Assembly: GCA_017483235.1 (NCBI GenBank)
Contig: JAFULE010000168.1
Coordinates: 1-18,255 of the forward strand
Source: Faecalibacterium sp.
GTDB taxonomy: Bacteria; Bacillota; Clostridia; Oscillospirales; Ruminococcaceae
Length of the DNA stretch: 18,255 nt
Direction of reading: 5' to 3'
In this document: piece after piece, positions 1 to 4,484 of the stretch
Layout: each line of letters starts with the position of its first letter
Position numbering within the stretch: the stretch's first letter is position 1
Position numbers and translations under genes: made by a program
The notes under the pieces: generated by a model
What the model was told of the DNA's origin: nothing
The model's input: only the letters and a program-made list of their open reading frames with translations
The model's database searches: none

Positions 1-79
1 ACAGACGAACCATTGAGTTTATTGTAATATTTTTCATCAGCAACGTAAAGAGGAAGCTTCTGTCTGATGCAGACGAAAT

Positions 80-113
80 AGAAAGCGGGCGGCTGCACTT
101 GGCAGCCGCCCGC
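80..113 (-). terminator. Intrinsic terminator of the oadB/oadG unit
   Basis: A perfect 12-bp stem (85-96 with 102-113, GC-rich) with a 5-nt loop lies 15 bases past the stop of the small downstream gene. On the minus strand the stem is followed by TTTCTATTTC, a modest U-tract. It closes the decarboxylase unit. Bases 1-79 hold no gene that I can support. Confidence 0.75.
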
Positions 114-128
114 GGCGGATGGATATCA

Positions 129-260
129 TTACTTTTCTGCGGTCAGCTTGTTCAGCAGGGTAACCGCTGCGATGATCACGCCGATCACCAGAAAGATGCC
201 AACCATGCCAACCAGCATGGTGGACAGGGTAAACATCAGGTTTGCCATATTCAGTGCCAT
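129..260 (-). CDS. Small membrane peptide, OadG-like gamma subunit (43 aa)
   Basis: This is a 43-residue protein beginning MALNMANLMF and ending KLTAEK. One hydrophobic helix at about residues 8-36 is followed by a short charged tail. The start is set by a GGAGGG ribosome site (268-273) that overlaps the end of the upstream beta-subunit gene; only 13 bases separate the two genes, so they are translationally close. A single-helix peptide directly after oadB is what is expected of an OadG/gamma-type subunit, which in the family anchors and assembles the decarboxylase complex in the membrane. It is shorter than classical OadG (about 80 residues) and lacks the Pro/His-rich C-terminal zinc tail. 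The gamma assignment therefore rests on position and topology, not on sequence match. Confidence 0.7.
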   Translation of the reverse strand: MALNMANLMFTLSTMLVGMVGIFLVIGVIIAAVTLLNKLTAEK

Positions 261-273
261 TGTTGTGCCCTCC

Positions 274-1404
274 TTATGCCATCAGGGTCAGCAGCAGGCC
301 GCCGGCGATAACCGAGGCGATCTGACCCGAAACGTTGACGCTGATGGAATACATCAGCAGGAAGTTCTGGTTGTCCTCGGCCAGGCCCATCTGGTTGACC
401 ACACGGCCGCTCATGGGAAAGGCCGAAATACCGGCAGCACCGATCATGGGGTTGATCTTTTTGCCTTCGGGCAGGAACAGATTGATCAGCTTGGCAAACA
501 TCACGCCGCCCACGGTGTCGAACACGAAGGCAAACAGGCCCAGGCCCATGATCAGCAGGGTGTCGAACCGCACAAACTTTTCGGCGGTCATCTGGCCGGC
601 TACGGTCAGGCCCAGCACAATGGTGATCAGGTTGGCCAGCACGTTCTGGGCAGTTTCGCTCAGGCTGTTCAGCACGCCGCACTCACGCAGCAGGTTGCCG
701 AACATCAGGAAACCAACCAGTGCCACGCTGGCAGGGGCCACAAGACCCGCCAGTACGGTGACCACGATGGGGAACAGGATCTTGGTGGTTTTGGTTACGC
801 TGCCCTTCTGGTAAGGCATACGGATGCAGCGCTCCTTCTTGGTGGTGACCATCTTGATGACAGGGGGCTGTACGATGGGCACCAGCGCCATGTAGCTGTA
901 AGCCGCCACCATGATGGCACCCAGATACTTGGAGCCCAGCGTGTTGGCCACGAAAATGGCGGTGGGGCCGTCGGCTGCGCCAATGATGGCAATGGAAGCC
1001 GCATCGGGCAGGTCAAAGAACAGACCGGCCAGTGCAAAGGTGAAGAAGATGCCAAACTGCGCGGCCGCACCGAACAGCATCAGCCAGGGCTTTTCCAGCA
1101 GGGGGCCAAAGTCGATCATAGCGCCGATGCCGATGAACAGCAGCAGGGGGAACAGCTCGTTGGCCATGCCGATTTCGAACAGCTCCGAGATGGGGCCAAC
1201 CGTATCGCCCTGCGTGATGGCGCCCGAGTTGGGCAGGTTGACCAGAATAGCGCCAAAGCCCATGGGCAAAAGCAGGCTGGGCTCCATCTTTTTTACGATG
1301 GCCAGGTAGACCAGCAAACCGCCGATGCCCCACATGACCACCATCTGCCAGGTCAGGTCGGCAAAGTTTGCAAACAACCCGGCAAAGGTTCCAAGAATAT
1401 CCAT
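274..1404 (-). CDS. Na+-translocating decarboxylase beta subunit (OadB/GcdB/MmdB family)
   Basis: This is a 376-residue polytopic membrane protein, the size usual for the GcdB/MmdB branch (OadB of enterobacteria is longer). The family performs the carboxybiotin decarboxylation step and couples it to Na+ export. Visible signatures are GAADGPTAIF at residues 142-151, carrying the conserved membrane Asp145, and the C-terminal block NPMIGAAGISAFPMSGR, which matches the Asn/Gly/Ser region of the channel in family members. The start is the ATG at 1404 behind AGGAGG. The frame stays open to 1527, but that extension is charged, lacks a ribosome site and overlaps the likely promoter, so I reject it. 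No alpha (carboxyltransferase) or biotin-carrier gene lies in the window, so the substrate (oxaloacetate, glutaconyl-CoA or methylmalonyl-CoA) cannot be told. Confidence 0.9.
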   Translation of the reverse strand: MDILGTFAGLFANFADLTWQMVVMWGIGGLLVYLAIVKKMEPSLLLPMGFGAILVNLPNSGAITQGDTVGPISELFEIGMANELFPLLLFIGIGAMIDFGPLLEKPWLMLFGAAAQFGIFFTFALAGLFFDLPDAASIAIIGAADGPTAIFVANTLGSKYLGAIMVAAYSYMALVPIVQPPVIKMVTTKKERCIRMPYQKGSVTKTTKILFPIVVTVLAGLVAPASVALVGFLMFGNLLRECGVLNSLSETAQNVLANLITIVLGLTVAGQMTAEKFVRFDTLLIMGLGLFAFVFDTVGGVMFAKLINLFLPEGKKINPMIGAAGISAFPMSGRVVNQMGLAEDNQNFLLMYSISVNVSGQIASVIAGGLLLTLMA

Positions 1405-1504
1405 AGGTGTCCTCCTCTTTCTCTTCAGGGAAGATTCCGTTTTTGATCCGGGCTGTACTGCAGGCCGATCTTCTGCATCGGAAGCGTTGCCGCCCTTCTC
1501 CCCC

Positions 1505-1522
1505 ATTATAATTGAATTATAA
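1505..1522 (-). promoter_or_regulatory. Probable -10 region and AT-rich palindrome upstream of oadB
   Basis: Two overlapping TATAAT hexamers on the minus strand (1505-1510 and 1516-1521) form a perfect palindrome, TTATAATT-g-AATTATAA (1506-1522), about 100 bases before the oadB start. I see no good -35, so the promoter is weak or activator-dependent. The palindrome could be an operator or could simply come from the doubled -10. Confidence 0.4.
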
Positions 1523-1600
1523 CACACCGGTTTCAGCCGCTCTACGCTAAAGCAGCAAAGGACCAGCTAAGAATTTCGATGACCGGAAGCCGGATGCAAA

Positions 1601-1632
1601 AGAAAAAACCCACCGTTTTCACGGTGGGTTTT
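1601..1632 (-). terminator. Terminator of tRNA-Lys
   Basis: A 12-bp perfect stem (1605-1616 with 1621-1632) with a TTTC loop reads on the minus strand as ACCCACCGT...ACGGTGGGT followed by TTTTTTCTTTT. It begins immediately at the encoded CCA end of the tRNA. Confidence 0.9.
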
Positions 1633-1707
1633 GGTGCGCTTGTGGGAACTCGAATCCCAGGCCCTCTGATTAAAAGTCAGATGCTCTACCGACTGAGCTA
1701 CAAGCGC
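1632..1707 (-). tRNA. tRNA-Lys (anticodon UUU)
   Basis: This is a 76-nt cloverleaf including an encoded CCA end. The acceptor stem pairs GCGCTTG with CAAGCGC. The D-arm is AGCTCAGTCGGTAGAGC. The anticodon arm is CTGACTTTTAATCAG with anticodon TTT. The T-arm is TGGGATTCGAGTTCCCA. It decodes AAA/AAG lysine codons. It has its own promoter and terminator and stands alone. A transposon lies just upstream of its promoter but leaves it intact. Confidence 0.97.
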
Positions 1708-1738
1708 ATGTAGAGCTTTCGGATAAATCCACCTTGAT

Positions 1739-1767
1739 AGTATATCACGCACGCAGCGGCAAATCAA
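1739..1767 (-). promoter_or_regulatory. Promoter of tRNA-Lys
   Basis: On the minus strand: -35 TTGATT (1762-1767), a 17-bp spacer, then -10 TATACT (1739-1744) with an extended TG motif just before it. The predicted start is about 25 bases before the tRNA 5' end. The transposon's left direct repeat starts only 10 bp upstream of the -35. Confidence 0.85.
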
Positions 1768-1776
1768 GCGTTTTGC

Positions 1777-1786
1777 AAAAAAACTT
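1777..1786. repeat. Left target-site duplication (AAAAAAACTT)
   Basis: This 10-bp sequence is repeated exactly at 4337-4346, directly outside the right inverted repeat. The pair brackets a 2550-bp insertion. IS1595-family duplications are usually 8 bp. The A-run leaves some uncertainty in the exact edge, but the symmetrical reading gives 10. Confidence 0.75.
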
Positions 1787-1810
1787 ATGGTTATCTGCTT
1801 AAAACAGCAG
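1787..1810 (+). repeat. Left terminal inverted repeat of the transposon
   Basis: The sequence begins ATGGTTATCTGCTT and continues AAAACAGCAG. It matches the reverse complement of 4313-4336 at 22 of 24 positions. Weaker similarity (ACAA, ATAT, CCG) continues inward on both sides. Confidence 0.85.
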
Positions 1811-1852
1811 ACCACAAGATATTGAGTCCGTGTTATTGTACTGCTGAACGAA

Positions 1853-1884
1853 TATAATCACCTCAGAGGACGAAGAATGAGGTG
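1853..1884 (+). promoter_or_regulatory. Transposase promoter (-10) and ribosome-site hairpin
   Basis: TATAAT at 1853-1858 predicts a start near 1865; the -35 is poor. CACCTCA (1859-1865) pairs perfectly with TGAGGTG (1878-1884), which contains most of the transposase ribosome site GAGGTGA (1879-1885). A transcript starting at about 1865 lacks the left arm, so its ribosome site stays open. A transcript entering from outside would include both arms and hide the site. Confidence 0.55.
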
Positions 1885-1890
1885 ATATCT

Positions 1891-2766
1891 GTGGCACACG
1901 CTCTGAAACTGACGGCTTCTCAGTTCCGCAAACGCTTTCAGACCGAGGCTGATTGTAAAAACTACCTGTACACCGTAAGGTGGCCCAAGGGGTTCGTCTG
2001 TCCAAAGTGTGGTTGCAGAGAGTTTTCTTTCTATAAGTGCAGAAATGGTATATTCCAATGCAAAAAGTGCCGGCATCAGACTTCTCTGACTGCCGGCACT
2101 GTGATGCACAGAACGCATCTTCCGATGCTTACCTGGTTCTGGGCTATTTATCTTGTTGCTACTGATAAGCGCGGCATCTCTGCTGTGCAGCTTTCCCGTC
2201 AGCTTGAAATCACCTATGAGAGCGCATGGTACCTTCTGAAGCGCATCCGCAAGGCCATGGCTGCACGAGACAAAGACTATATTCTCTCTGGTATCGTAGA
2301 GATGGATACCTTCTACTTTGGAGGAAAAGACAAAAACGGCGCTCACGGTGGGAGCGCCGGTAAAGATGCTGTTATGATTGCTGTATCCAAGAGAACCGGT
2401 AAGAAAACCGGTCCTCTTTATTTGCGTATAGTCGCTTACGACACAATTGACAACAAAACCGTGGGAGATTTTGTAAACCGATACATTCAAAAAGGAAGCA
2501 CTGTACAAACAGATGCGGCAGCCAGCTTTCGGAAGCCGCTTGCCGCAGATTATAACCACGAGTACGAAAAATACACAAGAAAAGAGTCTCCGCTGCCTGG
2601 TCTGCACTTAGCCATCAGCCTGTGCAAGCGGGTTCTTCGTGGTACATATCAAGGCAACTGCAGACACGATATTCAGCAGTTCCTTGATGAATTCTGCTTC
2701 CGTTATAACAGAAGATTTGAGCCACAGGAGATGTTTAGTCGGCTCTTGCGCGCCGTTGTTGCTTAA
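1891..2766 (+). CDS. IS1595-family (ISXO2-like) DDE transposase
   Basis: The protein has 291 residues from the GTG at 1891, chosen because GAGGTGA sits 5 bases upstream; the frame is open to another GTG at 1882. The N-terminus holds a zinc ribbon (Cys37, Cys40, Cys57, Cys60; CPKCG and CKKC) for DNA binding. The catalytic domain follows: EMDTFYFGG with Asp139, QTDAAASF with Asp208, and the family signature HLAIS..KR.LRGTYQG with FLDEFCFRYNRR near the end. It would cut and join the element's ends. In IS1595-group relatives I would expect an Asn right after the Ser of the HxxIS motif, as the third catalytic position, but here it is Leu. Activity is therefore uncertain. It converges with the nuclease gene, three bases from stop to stop. 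Confidence 0.88.
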   Translation: MAHALKLTASQFRKRFQTEADCKNYLYTVRWPKGFVCPKCGCREFSFYKCRNGIFQCKKCRHQTSLTAGTVMHRTHLPMLTWFWAIYLVATDKRGISAVQLSRQLEITYESAWYLLKRIRKAMAARDKDYILSGIVEMDTFYFGGKDKNGAHGGSAGKDAVMIAVSKRTGKKTGPLYLRIVAYDTIDNKTVGDFVNRYIQKGSTVQTDAAASFRKPLAADYNHEYEKYTRKESPLPGLHLAISLCKRVLRGTYQGNCRHDIQQFLDEFCFRYNRRFEPQEMFSRLLRAVVA

Positions 2767-2769
2767 TTG

Positions 2770-3396
2770 CTAGTCTTGCTGCGAAGGGTGCAGATATTGA
2801 TACTCTAGAGGATAGATTATTTTACCCCAATCGATTCCCTTCGCCAAATAGACGCGTTCTTCGTATTTGTTGGAACCAATCCTCTTTTGGTAAATTGCTA
2901 GAATACGCTGCTTATTAGCTGTGAGGGTTCTAATATCCTCACAGAGAACAGTGTTGGGGGCGTAGATACCACCTTTATCATTTCTAAATCCAACAATTGC
3001 ACTCGTGTTGCCGACGAGTTTGTCCGTGATGAGGCACGGCCGAACACCAGAGTAGTCACCTATCATGTTTGCCGACATGTTTTTCTTGACGATTGACGGA
3101 AGGATGCTCAATTTCAGTTCAGTGGTCCCGTCTGGCGCCATGTCAAACATAGATGAAGAAAGACGTTGGTTGACGCAGAGTTTGAAGAAGGCATTTGGCG
3201 CAATCTTTGGTTTGTTGATAAACTTCACACCAGTCATATGCAAGAAATTGCCTTTAACAAACTCAACCTCTGTAGCGCAAACGTTTTTTAAGGACGAACT
3301 GGCACTCAGAATCAAGACACGCTTGTCAGACAGGTTTTCCTTGTACGCTTTTGCGCACTCGAAAATTATTTTTAGCGCTTCTTCCTTTTTCATCAT
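2770..3396 (-). CDS. PBECR4-like nuclease-domain protein, candidate toxin (208 aa)
   Basis: The protein has 208 residues and no signal peptide or membrane segment. I recognise the pattern of the PBECR4 group (phage-Barnase-EndoU-ColicinE5/D-RelE-like nuclease): an N-terminal EEALKIIFECAKAY helix, NFLHMTGV with His53, MFDMAPDGTTELKLSILPSI (84-103), a TDKLVGN segment, YAPNTVLCEDIR (145-156), KQRILAIYQK and YLAKGIDW. This assignment is from memory of the family, not from a search. The start (ATG at 3396, or the next codon) has GAGG 7 bases upstream. I see no promoter between it and the hairpin at 3423-3461, so it is probably expressed by read-through from the repeat-RNA promoter at 3624-3652. 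That arrangement suggests a toxin controlled by the RNA. It does not resemble ToxN/AbiQ. Confidence 0.6.
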   Translation of the reverse strand: MMKKEEALKIIFECAKAYKENLSDKRVLILSASSSLKNVCATEVEFVKGNFLHMTGVKFINKPKIAPNAFFKLCVNQRLSSSMFDMAPDGTTELKLSILPSIVKKNMSANMIGDYSGVRPCLITDKLVGNTSAIVGFRNDKGGIYAPNTVLCEDIRTLTANKQRILAIYQKRIGSNKYEERVYLAKGIDWGKIIYPLEYQYLHPSQQD

Positions 3397-3422
3397 AATT
3401 CTGCCTCATTTTGACAAATTTA

Positions 3423-3461
3423 AAGGGAGACTACAATGCCGCAGCATTGTGCGTCTCCCTT
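3423..3461 (-). terminator. Hairpin between the RNA repeats and the nuclease gene (leaky terminator?)
   Basis: Two stacked perfect stems, 3423-3431 with 3453-3461 (9 bp) and 3433-3439 with 3444-3450 (7 bp), carry a 4-nt loop. On the minus strand TTTAAATTTG follows, a weak U-tract. It abuts the last RNA repeat exactly. In type III systems a hairpin at this position lets most transcripts stop after the antitoxin RNA and a few continue into the toxin. Confidence 0.65.
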
Positions 3462-3617
3462 AGTGACTGATTTTATCGGTGTCCGCCACCCTCCGGCCCC
3501 TATGTCCGGCATTAGTATCGAGTTTTATCGTCGCTCGCCGACAACTGGTCCCTACGCCCAGCAATAATTTCGGATTTTAGGTGTCAGCCACACCAGTGGA
3601 ATGACGTCCACTTTCCT
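3462..3617 (-). ncRNA. Tandem-repeat structured RNA, three 52-nt units
   Basis: There are three contiguous 52-nt units: 3566-3617, 3514-3565 and 3462-3513, in transcription order. The last two match at 33 of 52 positions with no gaps; the first is more diverged. Each can form two hairpins. In the two aligned units stem A pairs positions 17-20 with 26-29 (GGTG/CACC versus GTCG/CGAC) and stem B pairs 32-35 with 45-48 (CCGG/CCGG versus CTGG/CCAG). Three base pairs are changed on both sides, so pairing is kept. The first unit has GGTGT/ACACC and AGTGG/CCACT. A TAAAAT/C linker is conserved in all three. The array starts at the position predicted from the promoter and ends at the hairpin. I infer an RNA antitoxin for the adjacent nuclease. 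Confidence 0.7.
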
Positions 3618-3623
3618 GACACT

Positions 3624-3652
3624 ATTATATGCGAAATCTTCGGAAATGTCAA
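3624..3652 (-). promoter_or_regulatory. Consensus promoter of the repeat RNA
   Basis: On the minus strand: TTGACA (3647-3652), a 17-bp spacer, TATAAT (3624-3629). Both hexamers match consensus fully. The predicted start at about 3617 is the first base of the first 52-nt unit. The spacer holds TTCCGAA at nearly the same place as in the promoter at 4154-4182. Confidence 0.9.
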
Positions 3653-3686
3653 TAATGAAGCAGCTCCAATTGAGCCTTTGAAAAAC

Positions 3687-3716
3687 TTGAAGATTTAGCT
3701 CGAAATATGCTATAAT
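3687..3716 (+). promoter_or_regulatory. Promoter of the 39-aa peptide mRNA
   Basis: TTGAAG (3687-3692), an 18-bp spacer, TATAAT (3711-3716); predicted start about 3723. It diverges from the repeat-RNA promoter, with 34 bp between the two -35 boxes. Confidence 0.8.
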
Positions 3717-3722
3717 ACCGTT

Positions 3723-3910
3723 ACATACGAAAAATAGGAAAGGGCCAACCACACAACTGGCGTACTTTTCTTGCCCCGTTATGTATGCAAACTCAAAACG
3801 CGGTGCCTCTAGATATGCCGAAAGGTAGTGATATAGAGGCAAAGCTCTTACTTGCCTTTTCGGCTCGCTAAGACTGAGGAATCATTGCCTCAGTCGGGTC
3901 CGAGGAGGTG
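3723..3910 (+). promoter_or_regulatory. Long structured 5' leader of the peptide mRNA
   Basis: About 195 bases separate the predicted start from the ATG, with no convincing leader gene. Stems visible are GCCTCTA (3805-3811) with TAGAGGC (3834-3840), and GACTGAGG (3872-3879) with CCTCAGTC (3888-3895). The CCTC at 3888-3891 can instead pair with GAGG (3902-3905), part of the ribosome site. GCCGAAAGG near 3818 is nearly complementary to CCTTTTCGGC near 3855. Competing folds over the ribosome site suggest translation control, as in type I toxin mRNAs. Confidence 0.5.
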
Positions 3911-3916
3911 TCGCCA

Positions 3917-4036
3917 ATGGATATGCTTCATGAGGCTATTGCAGCCTTGATGGCGGTGTATACTTACATCCCAAGCATTATCGCAATCTTCGAGGCTGTA
4001 CTGAAGATGGTTGCAAATTTTCTGGCCAAAAAGTAA
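3917..4036 (+). CDS. 39-aa hydrophobic/amphipathic peptide, candidate type I toxin
   Basis: The peptide begins MDMLHEAIAALMAVYTYIPS and ends NFLAKK. It has one long hydrophobic or amphipathic stretch broken by Pro19 and a Lys-Lys tail, the form of membrane-acting type I toxins such as BsrG (38 aa) or TxpA. The ribosome site GAGGAGG with 8-base spacing is very strong, which is unusual for a random small frame. A promoter, a long leader, a downstream terminator and a convergent antisense RNA surround it. I recognise no family by sequence. A leaderless bacteriocin or phenol-soluble-modulin-like peptide would also fit the composition, but no immunity or transport gene is next to it. Confidence 0.65.
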   Translation: MDMLHEAIAALMAVYTYIPSIIAIFEAVLKMVANFLAKK

Positions 4037-4147
4037 GTCCGCGTTTATTGCAGTAAACGCGGACTGAATGCTGGGGTTCGCCCCGGCTACCAGTAAACGG
4101 GAACCCACCAGGTGCCGCGCAAAACAAGCTCTGCGTGGTCTTTTCTA
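4028..4147 (-). ncRNA. Antisense RNA to the peptide mRNA, candidate type I antitoxin (~120 nt)
   Basis: The promoter at 4154-4182 predicts a start near 4147. The RNA runs against the 3' untranslated region and last codons of the peptide gene. It ends at a perfect 11-bp stem (4037-4047 with 4054-4064, 6-nt loop) followed on the minus strand by TTACTTTTT (4036-4028). The same hairpin has no U-tract on the plus strand, so it terminates only the antisense RNA. The 3' overlap of about 120 bases is like RatA/txpA and SR4/bsrG. Confidence 0.65.
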
Positions 4148-4150
4148 TTT
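4115..4150 (+). terminator. Terminator of the peptide mRNA
   Basis: CCGCGCA (4115-4121) pairs with TGCGTGG (4132-4138), seven pairs with one wobble, followed by TCTTTTCTATTT. A second stem with a TTCG loop (near 4070-4087) precedes it. It ends just before the -10 of the opposing antisense promoter. Confidence 0.55.
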
Positions 4151-4153
4151 CGT

Positions 4154-4182
4154 ATTATAGCAAATAATTTCGGAAGCGTCAA
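4154..4182 (-). promoter_or_regulatory. Promoter of the antisense RNA
   Basis: On the minus strand: TTGACG (4177-4182), a 17-bp spacer, TATAAT (4154-4159). No minus-strand gene follows within the element, so the only product is the ~120-nt RNA against the peptide mRNA. Confidence 0.85.
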
Positions 4183-4241
4183 TGATGCCAACGACGTCGG
4201 TTTAATGAGTTTTACGGCGGATGTTATACTGTTACCGAATT

Positions 4242-4281
4242 CGGGATTCGCACCTCGGTGCGGGTCCCGTTTTTGGTTTTT
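4242..4281 (+). terminator. Strong intrinsic terminator near the right end of the transposon
   Basis: CGGGA/TCCCG (4242-4246, 4265-4269) stacks over CGCAC/GTGCG (4249-4253, 4258-4262) with a CTCG loop, followed by TTTTTGGTTTTT. It would stop any plus-strand read-through from the peptide unit before it leaves the element. I see no gene between 4183 and 4241. Confidence 0.75.
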
Positions 4282-4312
4282 GTGTATACTTCGGCTCTAT
4301 ACATATTGTATC

Positions 4313-4336
4313 CTGCTGTTTTAAACGGATAACCAT
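4313..4336 (-). repeat. Right terminal inverted repeat of the transposon
   Basis: On the minus strand it begins ATGGTTATCCGTTT and continues AAAACAGCAG. It differs from the left end at two positions (T/C and C/T). Confidence 0.85.
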
Positions 4337-4346
4337 AAAAAAACTT
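4337..4346. repeat. Right target-site duplication (AAAAAAACTT)
   Basis: Exact copy of 1777-1786. Joining the two flanks and removing one copy gives a plausible unbroken intergenic sequence between the tRNA-Lys promoter and the thrS terminator. Confidence 0.75.
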
Positions 4347-4370
4347 ACACAACGACTTTTGACAAACGCA

Positions 4371-4418
4371 AAGCCCCGCCACCTCTTTGCGCTTACAGAA
4401 GGCGGCGGGGTCGTTTTT
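4371..4418. terminator. Terminator downstream of thrS (possibly bidirectional)
   Basis: CCCCGCC (4374-4380) pairs with GGCGGGG (4404-4410). The plus strand continues TCGTTTTTC; the minus strand continues CTTTGCGTTTG. It lies about 70 bases past the thrS stop, just outside the transposon. Confidence 0.65.
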
Positions 4419-4484
4419 CATTTAGGTCAGCGGGTCCGCATCAGGCACTGCCGTACACCGATGCCTCCCTGATACAGACAGCGC

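Larger units (their letters stand above)
1787..4336 (+). mobile_element. IS1595-type transposon carrying cargo (2550 bp)
   Basis: The element is bounded by 24-bp inverted repeats and 10-bp direct repeats. It is visibly richer in A+T than the flanking genes. In order it holds a DDE transposase (plus), a PBECR4-like nuclease gene (minus), a hairpin and three 52-nt RNA repeats (minus), divergent promoters, a 39-aa peptide gene (plus) with a convergent antisense RNA, and a terminator. It lies between the tRNA-Lys promoter and the thrS terminator, so the insertion breaks no gene. IS1595-family elements are known to pick up passenger genes. The combination of RNA-repeat plus nuclease and peptide plus antisense RNA is not a cargo I recognise. 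Confidence 0.8.

Noticed and set aside
1405..1527. N-terminal extension of OadB
   Set aside because: It is charged, lacks a ribosome site and overlaps the likely -10 region, whereas the ATG at 1404 has AGGAGG.
1817..2800. AGATATTGA repeated at 1817-1825 and 2792-2800 as IS edges
   Set aside because: There are no inverted repeats just inside it, and a 9-bp match over this span can arise by chance. The 1787/4336 ends have both inverted and direct repeats.
2770..3396. Nuclease gene as a ToxN/AbiQ homologue
   Set aside because: The arrangement is type III-like, but the sequence pattern does not match ToxN as I know it and fits PBECR4 better.
3462..3617. Tandem repeats as a CRISPR array
   Set aside because: The units are contiguous with no unique spacers, are only partly identical and contain conserved hairpins; there are no cas genes.
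3552..3842. 96-aa minus-strand frame
   Set aside because: It runs through two promoters and the RNA repeats and has no ribosome site.
4037..4064. Hairpin after the peptide stop as terminator of the plus-strand mRNA
   Set aside because: There is no T-tract on the plus strand. The U-tract is on the minus side, so it ends the antisense RNA.
4242..4269. tRNA-like fragment (GGGATTCGCACC...) as an attachment site copied from tRNA-Lys
   Set aside because: Only a few bases match the tRNA T-arm; the segment is an ordinary terminator stem inside the transposon.
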